This document shows positions 1 to 5,982 of a DNA stretch of 8,625 bases, in pieces. A program made the translations under genes and the position numbers. The notes below the pieces were generated by a model, which was not told the DNA's origin, made no database searches, and saw only the letters and a program-made list of their open reading frames with translations. The stretch's first letter is position 1, and each line of letters opens with the position of its first letter. The DNA comes from GCA-020344555 sp964405925 (GTDB lineage Bacteria; Planctomycetota; Phycisphaerae; UBA1845), in contig CAYOQG010000255.1 in the NCBI GenBank assembly GCA_964405925.1, positions 1-8,625 on the forward strand, in the 5' to 3' direction.

Positions 1-967
1 CGGTAGGGATGCGGACGAGCTCCTCGAACAGATATTCTCCTACCAGGGCTGCATGCCACGCGGTCCCGCAACCGCTCAGAATGATTCGTTTGGCTCTGGT
101 CAGCTCCCGCGTGCAATCGACGAGTCCGCCAAGGTGCACTGCCCCCTCGCGCAAATCGACCCGCCCTCGCAGGCAGTCCCGAAGCGACGTCGGCTGCTCG
201 CAGATCTCCTTGAGCATGAAGTGCTCGTAACCCCCCAGCTCGATCTGCTCGAGCGACCACTCGATTTCCTCGATGTCCTTGGTGACGGGGATCGCGTCAA
301 GCGTGGTCAGGCGATACGCAGTCGGCGTGATGCGGGCGATCTCGCCGTCCCCCAGATAGACCACCTGCTTAGTGTGGGCGAGGATAGCCGCGGCATCCGA
401 TGCCAGGAGATGCTCGTTTTGATTCACTCCGATGATAAGCGGGCTGCCCTTTCGGGCTGCGACCACGACATCCGGCTCTTCCGCGCAAACCACGGCGATC
501 CCATACGTGCCGGAGACCTCGTGCAGGGCCTGGCGAACCGCCTGTTCCAAGTCGCCCTCGTAGAACCGTCCAACGAGCTGGGCGATTACTTCCGTGTCCG
601 TCTCGCTTCGAAAGACCACACCTTCGCGTTCCAGGTAGGTTCGCAGGGCACGGTCGTTTTCGATAATGCCATTGTGAATGACCGCGATCTTGCCGGAGCT
701 GTCGGTGTGCGGATGGGCGTTGACGTCGTTCGGGGCTCCGTGTGTCGCCCACCGTGTGTGGCCCAGACCGGTCGTCTGCAGGGCGTCAAAGTCGACCATC
801 TGCTCGAGGACGGAGATGCGGCCTGCCGTCTTGGTCACCTCGACCGTGCCCGGTGCAACGAGGGCAACGCCGGCAGAGTCATACCCGCGGTATTCTAACC
901 GACGGAGTCCCTCGATGAGGATCGGTATCGCGGGTCTTCGGCCAACGTAGCCAATGATGCCACACAT
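1..967 (-). CDS. glmS: Glutamine--fructose-6-phosphate aminotransferase (isomerizing), 5' part
   Basis: This enzyme makes glucosamine-6-phosphate from fructose-6-phosphate and glutamine in the cytoplasm, the first step toward UDP-GlcNAc for peptidoglycan. About 322 residues are visible; the gene runs off the left edge, so roughly the first half of a usual 600-residue GlmS is present. The class II glutamine amidotransferase domain (about residues 2-215) starts MCGIIGYVG with the catalytic Cys right after Met. It carries LEYRGYDSAG, the glutamine-binding GHTRWATHG, HNGIIEN and SETDTEV. The linker has GGYEHFMLKEI, and the first SIS sugar-isomerase domain begins at IILSGCGTAWHA. The ATG at 967-965 is fixed by the need for Cys2 and by an AGGGG ribosome binding site 6 nt upstream. 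It is divergent from rarA. The family call is very secure; the C-terminal isomerase part cannot be checked. Confidence 0.97.
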   Translation of the reverse strand, partial: MCGIIGYVGRRPAIPILIEGLRRLEYRGYDSAGVALVAPGTVEVTKTAGRISVLEQMVDFDALQTTGLGHTRWATHGAPNDVNAHPHTDSSGKIAVIHNGIIENDRALRTYLEREGVVFRSETDTEVIAQLVGRFYEGDLEQAVRQALHEVSGTYGIAVVCAEEPDVVVAARKGSPLIIGVNQNEHLLASDAAAILAHTKQVVYLGDGEIARITPTAYRLTTLDAIPVTKDIEEIEWSLEQIELGGYEHFMLKEICEQPTSLRDCLRGRVDLREGAVHLGGLVDCTRELTRAKRIILSGCGTAWHAALVGEYLFEELVRIPT

Positions 968-1148
968 TTGTTGCCCCTATTGAACCCTGACGGATTCGCT
1001 GTCTGCTCACCGTGACGGCGTTCACGCCCCGAACACCTCCTAGCCGGCTCCGCGATCGACCACCTGTTGGCTATTCGCGCTGCGACTGCCCGATCGTTGC
1101 CGCGGATCTCGGTGTGCGAGCACGCCCAGGTCCAGGAGCCGACATGGC
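968..1148 (-). promoter_or_regulatory. Long structured 5' leader of glmS
   Basis: The leader between the predicted start and the glmS ATG contains a long-range 9-bp pairing (1135-1143 with 1043-1051, one G-U) that would close off about 80 nt. Just downstream on the minus strand are two overlapping, mutually exclusive hairpins: GGCG/CGCC around TGAA, and CGTGA/TCACG. A perfect AGGAGG (1041-1036) lies within it, 10 nt before a GTG (1025). That GTG opens a 48-codon frame overlapping the glmS start out of frame (stop at 881-879). I see no conserved core of the glmS ribozyme. Regulation by this leader is an inference from structure alone. Confidence 0.35.
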
Positions 1149-1154
1149 ATTAGG

Positions 1155-1183
1155 ATTATCGGCGCGTTTGCGCTGGGAGGCAA
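1155..1183 (-). promoter_or_regulatory. Predicted sigma70-type promoter for glmS
   Basis: On the minus strand a TTGCCT -35 box (1183-1178) lies 17 nt from a GATAAT -10 box (1160-1155), matching the consensus 4/6 and 5/6 with ideal spacing. Transcription would start near 1148, giving a glmS leader of about 180 nt. Found by eye; other promoters are possible. Confidence 0.45.
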
Positions 1184-1267
1184 AAGCGTCCAGGGCCCCC
1201 AGCGGTCGAAAACCGCCTCGCGGGTCCGGATATTGATTCACGCCAACGACGCTTGCCCCGATTGTCT

Positions 1268-1273
1268 TATAAT
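1268..1273 (+). promoter_or_regulatory. Candidate -10 box upstream of rarA
   Basis: A perfect TATAAT lies 18 nt before the preferred rarA ATG in an otherwise GC-rich stretch. No acceptable -35 hexamer is found 15-19 nt upstream (the region reads AACGAC), and there is no TGN extension. If used, the leader would be only about 12 nt. It may be activator-dependent or a chance match. Confidence 0.25.
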
Positions 1274-1291
1274 ACGAAGCCAGTCAGAGCC

Positions 1292-2629
1292 ATGACGGAC
1301 CTTTTTGACGAACAACGCCGAAAACACCGACACCAAGCCGAACCTCTGGCGGTGCGGATGCGCCCTCGCAACCTCGACGAATTCGTCGGGCAGCGAAGCT
1401 TTCTAGCTGAGGGGAAGCTGCTACGGCGGACGCTCGAGGCCGATCGCATTACCAGTGCGCTCTTCTATGGCCCGCCGGGTACCGGTAAGACCACGCTGGC
1501 GATGATCATCGCCAATATGACCAAGGCCCACTTCGAGCAGATTCACGCGGGATCAGCCGGGGTCAAGGAGATGCGTGAGATCCTCAGGCACGCCCACGAC
1601 CGGCTCGAAACCACCGGACAGCGGACCATCCTGTTTGTCGATGAGCTGCATCGGTTCCATCGCGGCCAGCAAGACGTTCTCCTCAACGACGTCGAGCACG
1701 GAGTCGTGATCCTCATCGGTGCGACCACGGAAAACCCGTTCTTTACGGTGAATTCCCCGTTGATCTCCCGCAGTCAGATCTACCAGTTTGAACCGCTCTC
1801 CAACGACGACATCAAGTCGCTCTTGAACCGAGCCGTGAGCGACACGGAGCGGGGCTTAGCCGCCTACAACGTTGTCCTCGAACGCGACGCCGCCGATCAT
1901 CTGGCTGTGACTTCTGACGGCGACGCCCGACGAGCTTTGACGGCTTTGGAGATCGCGGTTCTATCGCAGGTGGACCCGGCGAAGCAGCACCAGCGGATCG
2001 CAGTGAATCTCAACACGGCCGTTGAATCCATCCAGCGTAAAGCACTCGACTATGACATCGCCGGAGATGCCCATTACGACGCGATCAGTGCGATGATCAA
2101 GTCCATCCGGGGCAGCGATCCCGATGCGGCTGTCTATTGGCTCGCCCGCATGTTGGAGAGTGGAGAGGATCCTCGGTTCATCGCCAGACGGATCGTGATC
2201 GCCGCGGCTGAGGATATCGGAAACGCGGACCCACAGGGCTTGGTGATCGCCCAGGCGGCTGCGGATGCTACACAATTCATCGGGCTGCCGGAATGCCAAT
2301 TGCCACTTGCCCAGGCGGCCATCTATTTGGCCTGCGCCCCAAAGTCGAACGCTTCGGCTGTGGCTATCTGGAGCGCTGCGAAGGATGTACGAGAAGGTCG
2401 CACGGTTCTCGTGCCAAAACACCTGCGGTCGACAGGATATGTCGGTGCCCCCAGGCTTGGCTCGGGCGAGGGATATGTTTATCCTCATGAGGTTGAAGAG
2501 GGTGTAGTCCCGCAGGACTATGGAGTGGACAAGGTTTATTACACTCCAACGGGCCGTGGGGCCGAAGCACTATTGCGGAAGTATTTGGAACAGGTGCGCG
2601 GTCGAGCGGCCAATGAGTCCGCGACTTAA
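1292..2629 (+). CDS. rarA: Replication-associated recombination protein A (RarA/MgsA), AAA+ ATPase
   Basis: RarA is a cytoplasmic clamp-loader-like AAA+ ATPase of the RarA/MgsA/WRNIP1 family that acts at stalled forks and single-strand gaps. The 445-residue product matches the family's usual length. N-terminal VRMRPRNLDEFVGQ (about 21-34) precedes Walker A GPPGTGKT (60-67), Walker B ILFVDELHRF (113-122), sensor 1 GATTENP (143-149), the arginine-finger stretch RSQIYQFEPL (160-169) and sensor 2 GDARRAL (210-216). The C-terminal tetramerisation region follows (VYWLARMLESGEDPRFIARR, about 281-300; the PQDYGV segment near the end). A TTG at 1253 in the same frame would add 13 residues. The ATG at 1292 is preferred because family members start close to the RMRP motif and the TATAAT lies between the two; its ribosome binding site is weak. 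The gene is divergent from glmS. Confidence 0.96.
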   Translation: MTDLFDEQRRKHRHQAEPLAVRMRPRNLDEFVGQRSFLAEGKLLRRTLEADRITSALFYGPPGTGKTTLAMIIANMTKAHFEQIHAGSAGVKEMREILRHAHDRLETTGQRTILFVDELHRFHRGQQDVLLNDVEHGVVILIGATTENPFFTVNSPLISRSQIYQFEPLSNDDIKSLLNRAVSDTERGLAAYNVVLERDAADHLAVTSDGDARRALTALEIAVLSQVDPAKQHQRIAVNLNTAVESIQRKALDYDIAGDAHYDAISAMIKSIRGSDPDAAVYWLARMLESGEDPRFIARRIVIAAAEDIGNADPQGLVIAQAAADATQFIGLPECQLPLAQAAIYLACAPKSNASAVAIWSAAKDVREGRTVLVPKHLRSTGYVGAPRLGSGEGYVYPHEVEEGVVPQDYGVDKVYYTPTGRGAEALLRKYLEQVRGRAANESAT

Positions 2630-2640
2630 ACACTAGTGTT
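2629..2640. repeat. 12-bp perfect palindrome at the rarA stop
   Basis: AACACTAGTGTT begins at the last base of the rarA stop codon and is a perfect palindrome. It could be an operator-like site or the end of an old insertion. No partner end was found in the spacer. A TCCGTCAC that follows it (2640-2647) recurs inverted at 5010-5017, which is too short to prove relatedness. Confidence 0.3.
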
Positions 2641-2683
2641 CCGTCACGCTCGGGTTTGTGGGGAGACTTTCGCCGCGGGTGGA

Positions 2684-2751
2684 AGCTAAGAGGTAGCTGG
2701 ATATTGCACGGGGTTTGTACCCGGTGATCCGCGCCGCCCATGAGGGCGGCG
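2684..2751 (+). terminator. Three successive hairpins in the rarA-cyclo-ligase spacer
   Basis: Stem-loops follow one another. AGCTA/TAGCT has a 5-nt loop (2684-2698). CAC-GGGT/ACCC-GTG with one G-G mismatch and loop TTGT spans 2707-2726. A perfect 8-bp CGCCGCCC/GGGCGGCG stem with loop ATGA spans 2732-2751. The last is strong enough to act as a terminator or mRNA stabiliser, but only GTTACTGT follows, with no U-tract. The rest of the 196-nt spacer holds no gene that I can see. Confidence 0.35.
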
Positions 2752-2825
2752 TTACTGTCGAGAATGGTGCCCCACCCGCTAACGCACCCGCGAGACTACG
2801 TGTGACGATGCGCTAGAACGACCGC

Positions 2826-3413
2826 TTGCGAGCGATCGAGTTGTCTGCAAAGAAAGAGTTACGCCAGCGGCTCCGTAAGGTTCTGGCCGAGATCCCGCCT
2901 GACCAGATCGAACCGATGTCCCTTCGGGTATGCCATCATCTGTTCGAGCAGCCAGAGTACGTCAAAGCTGAAGTGATTATGGTGTTTCTGTCCCTGCCGA
3001 CCGAGGTGGACACTTCAGCCATGGTGCTTCGGGCGTGGCAGGATCGAAAGCGGGTGTTGGCTCCGAAGGTAAGCTGGAGCCAGCGTCGGATGATGCCCGT
3101 CGAGATCCGATCGCTCACCGATGACCTTACGGTTTCGCAAATCGGGATCCGCGAGCCGGTCTCCGGGATTCCATTCCCAATCTCCATGATTGACTTGGTG
3201 ATCGTTCCCGGCCTGGGTTTCGATGAATACGGTCATCGGCTGGGTCGCGGCCGAGGATTCTACGATCGCTTTCTCGCACACCCTGAGTTTCGAGGCGTCG
3301 CCTGTGCGGTTGCGTTTGAGGTGCAGATGACACCGTCGGTCCCCGTCGGTCCGCTCGACCAGCACGTCCATATGCTGGTGACGGACGAGATCGTCCGGCG
3401 ATTCAAGTCGTAG
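2826..3413 (+). CDS. ygfA: 5-formyltetrahydrofolate cyclo-ligase
   Basis: This enzyme (MTHFS, EC 6.3.3.2) uses ATP to convert 5-formyl-THF to 5,10-methenyl-THF, recycling a storage folate into one-carbon metabolism; it is cytosolic. The 195 residues match the family. The basic start SAKKELRQRLRKVL (7-20) is typical; FLSLPTEVDTSAM (54-66) and KRVLAPKV (75-82) follow. The diagnostic LVIVPGLGFDEYGHRLGRGR with GFYDRFL (124-150) forms the nucleotide/substrate loop. The C-terminus has TPSVPVGPLDQHVHMLVTDE, as in relatives. The start is awkward: the first available codon is TTG at 2826 with no clear ribosome binding site, and a second TTG is at 2841. An in-frame ATG at 2808 is followed two codons later by TAG (2814-2816), so it cannot serve. 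The gene follows rarA in the same direction after a 196-nt spacer and may be cotranscribed. Confidence 0.93.
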   Translation: MRAIELSAKKELRQRLRKVLAEIPPDQIEPMSLRVCHHLFEQPEYVKAEVIMVFLSLPTEVDTSAMVLRAWQDRKRVLAPKVSWSQRRMMPVEIRSLTDDLTVSQIGIREPVSGIPFPISMIDLVIVPGLGFDEYGHRLGRGRGFYDRFLAHPEFRGVACAVAFEVQMTPSVPVGPLDQHVHMLVTDEIVRRFKS

Positions 3414-3431
3414 AAACCATTACCAGGTTTG

Positions 3432-3450
3432 AGAAGCTCCGCGAGCTTCT
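3432..3450 (+). terminator. Hairpin after the cyclo-ligase gene
   Basis: AGAAGCTC (3432-3439) and GAGCTTCT (3443-3450) form a perfect 8-bp stem with a 3-nt loop, 18 nt after the stop codon. The following bases (GAGTCGTATTCC) are not a good U-tract, so this may be a weak or Rho-assisted terminator or a 3'-end stabiliser. Confidence 0.4.
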
Positions 3451-3785
3451 GAGTCGTATTCCTATCGGTTGTCTGGGCCTCCGCGCGGGTTCCCGACAAC
3501 GTCGGTTCCCGTCTCAGTTGGCGGCTCAGGTCCAGCCCACCGTTGCTTCATGCGGGGCGTGGACGGTTCTCGTATGTCACGAAATCTCCGCCCGAGCCCG
3601 GACCGAGGGCGCGCGCACCGCAGTTATCGGTCTCCGAGAAGCCGCCGTGGCGCCGTAGACGCGACCGTCAACGAGCGTGGCCTTATCCCTACCGCTTCCC
3701 GCAACTGCATCATCCAAGAAGTCGATAAAGAGGACGATGGGCTGGAAATAGTGTCTGAATGTAATTCTCGACTCAGGACAAGCAC
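3451..3785. other. Intergenic stretch without a recognisable gene
   Basis: I see no convincing gene here. The open frames on both strands give low-complexity, Arg/Pro-rich translations without a ribosome binding site and look like chance frames in GC-rich DNA. Local features are a direct repeat GGTTCCCG (3488-3495 and 3504-3511) and a small CCGAC/GTCGG hairpin between the copies (3493-3505). No good promoter for the following HDOD gene was identified, although TGTAAT (3760-3765) could be a lone -10 box. Confidence 0.5.
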
Positions 3786-4856
3786 ATGGGGTTCTGGGAT
3801 TGGATTTTTGGCAAACCCGCGCGGGATGAGTCTGTGACACCGCCGCGTCGTCAGGGGGAGGGCGAAATACGAGCAGGCGCCGACGATTCGGTTGTGGCGG
3901 TTTTGGACGCACCCAAGCGAGCCTCAGACAACCGGGACAAGGCTGCGAGGCAGTGGTGGAATCCGGAAGAGCCGACACTTACCGAGATTGCCCTGGTCAA
4001 CAGACCCGAGCTATCGGTCGAAGCAAGGGCCTTGGAAAACCTGTTGGTCTCCCATTTCGATGGCCACAATCTGACGCTACCCCCGCTGCTGCAGGTGGCG
4101 GAGCGCGTGCGTCCCAGGCTCAGCGATCGGGATTGCGATTTCGGGAAGATCGCGACAGAGTTGGGGGAAGATCAGGTCATCGCCGCGGCTGTGCTTCGGA
4201 TGGCCAACTCACCGCTGTATCGCGGGCTCAACAAGATCACCGCGTTGCGGCCGGCGGTCGCCCGGCTGGGTACGCGGGCTCTGAAAACCTTGCTGATGCA
4301 CGAGTCGTTGCGAGCGGCCATGTTTTATGGGAAAGGCGGGAGCCGCGAACTGGCTGCGTACATCTGGCGTCAATCTCTGGCCAATGGATATATCATGCGG
4401 GGGTTGTCGAAGTTCACGCGGACGGACCCGGAGAACGCCTTCCTGGTCGGGTTGCTGCACGACATCGGGAATGTGATCGTGCTTCGCGTAGCCTGTGAAG
4501 AGAAACCGCGGATGCACTACGAGGTCGACCAGGATACGTTCATCTACCTTTGTCACGAGTGTCATCAGGAGTTCGGGGAGCTGATCGCAGATGCGTGGTC
4601 TTTGCCGCCGGACCTCAAGGCGATCATCTGCGACCACCACACCTACCCCGAACCTGACGATCCGCTCCGGCGGATGCGGCTTCAGTTGCTGCTGTCCGAC
4701 ATGATCTGCTCCCTTTTGGGCTACACGCCCTATCGGCCCTACAGGCTTCTTGATTCGCCCGCCTTGAAAGACCTGCGGATTCCGATCGACGACAGATTCG
4801 CAGCCTTCCTCGACGATCTGCCCGACAGAGTCGACGACATGGTCTCGGCACTATAG
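3786..4856 (+). CDS. HDOD domain protein
   Basis: HDOD proteins are HD-superfamily regulatory proteins, usually without proven phosphodiesterase activity, linked to signalling, motility and stress responses. In this 356-residue protein the HDOD domain spans about 95-310. It begins LTLPPLLQVAERV and contains VLRMANSPLYRG (136-147), ITALRPAVARLGTRAL (151-166), VGLLHDIGNV (221-230, HD at 225-226), an HxECH cluster near 257-260 and CDHH (282-285). No GGDEF, EAL or receiver domain is fused. The first 90 residues are unlike the domain: an aromatic start MGFWDWIFGK, then a charged Pro/Arg/Asp-rich linker. The ATG is supported by AGGA with 7-nt spacing. The gene stands alone between long spacers, so the context gives no signalling partner. 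The family is certain; the target is unknown. Confidence 0.92.
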   Translation: MGFWDWIFGKPARDESVTPPRRQGEGEIRAGADDSVVAVLDAPKRASDNRDKAARQWWNPEEPTLTEIALVNRPELSVEARALENLLVSHFDGHNLTLPPLLQVAERVRPRLSDRDCDFGKIATELGEDQVIAAAVLRMANSPLYRGLNKITALRPAVARLGTRALKTLLMHESLRAAMFYGKGGSRELAAYIWRQSLANGYIMRGLSKFTRTDPENAFLVGLLHDIGNVIVLRVACEEKPRMHYEVDQDTFIYLCHECHQEFGELIADAWSLPPDLKAIICDHHTYPEPDDPLRRMRLQLLLSDMICSLLGYTPYRPYRLLDSPALKDLRIPIDDRFAAFLDDLPDRVDDMVSAL

Positions 4857-4863
4857 CGCTTCG

Positions 4864-4971
4864 CTAGAGCGGTTCTCGAAAATGCGTGCCCCAGCACCCC
4901 CCTGTAATCCCCCCTTGCCAAGGGGGGAAAGAGGGGGGTCGACCGGTCCACGAAAACGGGATTCGCTCTAG
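4864..4971. repeat. 108-bp MITE-like element with terminal inverted repeats
   Basis: CTAGAGCG (4864-4871) and CGCTCTAG (4964-4971) are perfect 8-bp inverted ends. Just inside, TTCTCGAAAA on the left and CGAAAACGGGATT on the right give weaker, partly inverted similarity. The interior is the nested C-run/G-run hairpin listed separately. It starts 7 nt after the HDOD stop. Size and architecture suit a small non-autonomous element or a dispersed intergenic repeat. There is no transposase, and no clear target duplication is visible. Confidence 0.4.
4896..4939 (+). terminator. Nested hairpin of C-runs and G-runs
   Basis: Two concentric inverted repeats are present. The inner one is CCCCCCTTG (4909-4917) with CAAGGGGGG (4919-4927), around one central C. 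The outer one is ACCCCCC (4896-4902) with GGGGGGT (4933-4939). Together they form a 44-bp imperfect palindrome about 40 nt after the HDOD stop. Such structures are common dispersed intergenic repeats in bacteria. It could stop or stabilise HDOD mRNA, but no U-tract follows. Confidence 0.5.
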
Positions 4972-4997
4972 AATTGCGAATGGCGAATAGCGAATTC
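4971..4997. repeat. Tandem GCGAATN heptamer repeat
   Basis: Three contiguous heptamers GCGAATG, GCGAATA and GCGAATT (4976-4996) are bracketed by GAATT (4971-4975) and AATTC (4993-4997), so the block is also partly palindromic. It directly abuts the right end of the 108-bp element, suggesting one composite repeat locus. Copy-number variation would be expected; function unknown. Confidence 0.55.
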
Positions 4998-5333
4998 AGA
5001 GCCGCAACTGTGACGGAGTGTTACGCGGGTCCAAGTCCCAAACGCGAGATGAAAACAGAAACGTCGAGACGTCCAGGCCTCGAAACCTGCAGATTTCGGA
5101 GCATCGGTACGTGGAAATCGGTACCGCCCACGATATGTGTGGCATTGGTCCGCGGTCAGGCAGACCGCCAGTTTGAGGTCCATGAAGAAGTAACACTTGG
5201 GCCAAAGACCCATCCTACGATTCTTCCCTACCTGACCCGCAGACTTCAGCGCCCGGATACGCGCGGCGGAGGCACTCATTCATCGCCCCACAGAGGGAGG
5301 ACGGCGATACGCAGAGGCGAGCAGGGCAATAGA
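4998..5333. other. Intergenic stretch with small hairpins, no gene seen
   Basis: No open frame here has a ribosome binding site or protein-like composition. A leftward open stretch across 4968-5279 reads through the heptamer block at its end and is judged spurious. Two stem-loops stand out: CGGTAC/GTACCG with a 10-nt loop (5105-5126; ATCGGTAC also occurs twice as a direct repeat) and GCGGTC/GACCGC with a 5-nt loop (5152-5168). They may belong to a small RNA or a decayed repeat. Confidence 0.35.
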
Positions 5334-5412
5334 GAAAGGCCACCGGATAGCGGGTACGCGTTTCACGTCCCCCTTACCAGTGGCCTTTCGGGCTTCTAAG
5401 CCGTTTTTCGGC
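5334..5412. terminator. Convergent terminator-like structure
   Basis: GAAAGGCCAC (5334-5343) and GTGGCCTTTC (5380-5389) form a perfect 10-bp stem around 36 nt; an inner GGTA/TACC (5353-5356, 5375-5378) can also pair. Immediately after, on the plus strand, GGCT-TCTA-AGCC (5391-5402) is followed by GTTTTT, a short intrinsic-terminator signature. On the minus strand GCCG-AAAAA-CGGC lies just after the RRM stop, and the 10-bp stem then ends in CTTTCTCTATT. The position between the converging HDOD and RRM genes fits bidirectional termination. Confidence 0.5.
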
Positions 5413-5423
5413 GTAATCGTGGC

Positions 5424-5744
5424 CTAGTAGCGGTCTCGGCGTCCACCGCCGCCATAACCCCCACGACCACCGCCGCCACCACCACCGGAGCGTGGTGCCC
5501 GGGGTCTGGCTTCGTTCACCGTCAGGGTCCGATTGCCGTGCTGCTGGCCGTTCAATGCCTCGATGGCTGCGTCAGCGTCTGCGTCAGACTCCATCTCTAC
5601 AAACCCGAACCCCTTGCTTCGACCGGTTGCTCGGTCGCTGATGACTTCAGCGCTGATGACCGTTCCGTGTGGAGCCAGCAGCGCCTCCAAATCCGAGCTG
5701 CTGACATCGTAGCCGAGGTTCCCAACATACAGTTTCTTGCCCAT
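5424..5744 (-). CDS. Small RRM-domain RNA-binding protein with glycine-rich tail
   Basis: This is a single RNA-recognition-motif protein of the type found in cyanobacteria, planctomycetes and other bacteria, resembling eukaryotic glycine-rich RNA-binding proteins; it probably binds single-stranded RNA as a chaperone. The 106 residues hold RNP2 KLYVGNL (4-10) and RNP1 KGFGFVEM (44-51), whose Tyr and Phe residues would stack on RNA. The RRM ends near RTLTVNEARP (72-81). A tail of Gly repeats with RGG and GGYGGGG (87-101) ends in RRDRY. The ATG at 5744-5742 is chosen because AGGAG (5755-5751) sits 6 nt upstream; the frame stays open 27 codons further up, but those residues do not look like RRM sequence. 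It is transcribed alone and converges on the HDOD gene. Relatives are often cold-induced, which fits the long leader but is not shown here. Confidence 0.95.
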   Translation of the reverse strand: MGKKLYVGNLGYDVSSSDLEALLAPHGTVISAEVISDRATGRSKGFGFVEMESDADADAAIEALNGQQHGNRTLTVNEARPRAPRSGGGGGGGRGGYGGGGRRDRY

Positions 5745-5755
5745 CGCAATCTCCT

Positions 5756-5806
5756 GTCGATGGCATGTTCGACCCGCGCTTTTACTTTCAGGGTCGTCTC
5801 TGAAAG
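5756..5806 (-). promoter_or_regulatory. Hairpins in the RRM gene leader
   Basis: Two stem-loops precede the RRM ribosome binding site in the transcript. CTTTCAG/CTGAAAG has an 8-nt loop (5785-5806). GTCGA/TCGAC has an 8-nt loop (5756-5773), and its 3' arm touches the AGGAG. Folding of the second could affect access to the start site. Temperature control is only a hypothesis. Confidence 0.35.
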
Positions 5807-5913
5807 CGGCCGACGTTCTGGCCAAGAAGGTAGGAAGGCGATTCTGGCAATCTGATCCGGACTTGGGTTACCAACGTCACGTGCGTGCCTTGTTCGACAA
5901 ACCAACCGCTAGG

Positions 5914-5941
5914 AGTGTACAACAAACCCGGCAGCAGTCAA
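5914..5941 (-). promoter_or_regulatory. Predicted promoter of the RRM gene
   Basis: On the minus strand TTGACT (5941-5936, 5/6 match to the -35 consensus) and TACACT (5919-5914, 4/6 match to the -10) are separated by 16 nt. The start would be near 5907, about 163 nt before the ATG. The A-tract/T-tract at 5955-5969 falls at about -48 to -62, where an UP element would lie. Confidence 0.45.
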
Positions 5942-5954
5942 TCCTGATCTACAT

Positions 5955-5982
5955 GAAAAACTCTTTTTCGCCCTTTCTGGGC
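5955..5982 (-). terminator. A/T-tract palindrome next to a GCCC hairpin
   Basis: GAAAAA-CTC-TTTTTC (5955-5969) is a perfect 6-bp inverted repeat. Directly beside it is GCCC-TTTCT-GGGC (5970-5982). Read leftward, the GC hairpin comes first and an A-tract then T-tract follow, so it could terminate transcription from the degraded gene on the right. It may equally serve as an UP element for the RRM promoter. Confidence 0.3.

Noticed and set aside
53..898. Long open frame on the plus strand opposite glmS (281 codons)
   Set aside because: It is the antisense of an unmistakable GlmS coding sequence. Its translation has no family signature and it has no ribosome binding site.
968..1148. glmS ribozyme in the glmS leader
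   Set aside because: The conserved core I would expect (around GCGCCAGAACT) is absent, so the leader is described only as structured.
1012..1236. Short plus-strand open frame in the glmS-rarA divergent region
   Set aside because: Arg/Pro-rich chance translation that overlaps the predicted glmS promoter and leader, with no recognisable motif.
3469..3978. Open frames on both strands before the HDOD gene
   Set aside because: Translations are Arg/Pro-rich without domain-like patterns. The minus-strand frame overlaps the HDOD start, and neither has a ribosome binding site.
2640..5017. TCCGTCAC at 2640-2647 and its inverse at 5010-5017 as ends of a large mobile element
   Set aside because: Only 8 bp match. 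The interval contains housekeeping genes and no transposase, so chance is more likely.
4968..5279. 103-codon minus-strand frame in the repeat region
   Set aside because: It reads through the GCGAATN heptamer array at its C-terminus and has no ribosome binding site or protein-like pattern.
5745..5825. 27-codon upstream extension of the RRM protein
   Set aside because: The AGGAG lies exactly before the inner ATG, and the added residues precede the usual MxKKLYVGNL start of this family.
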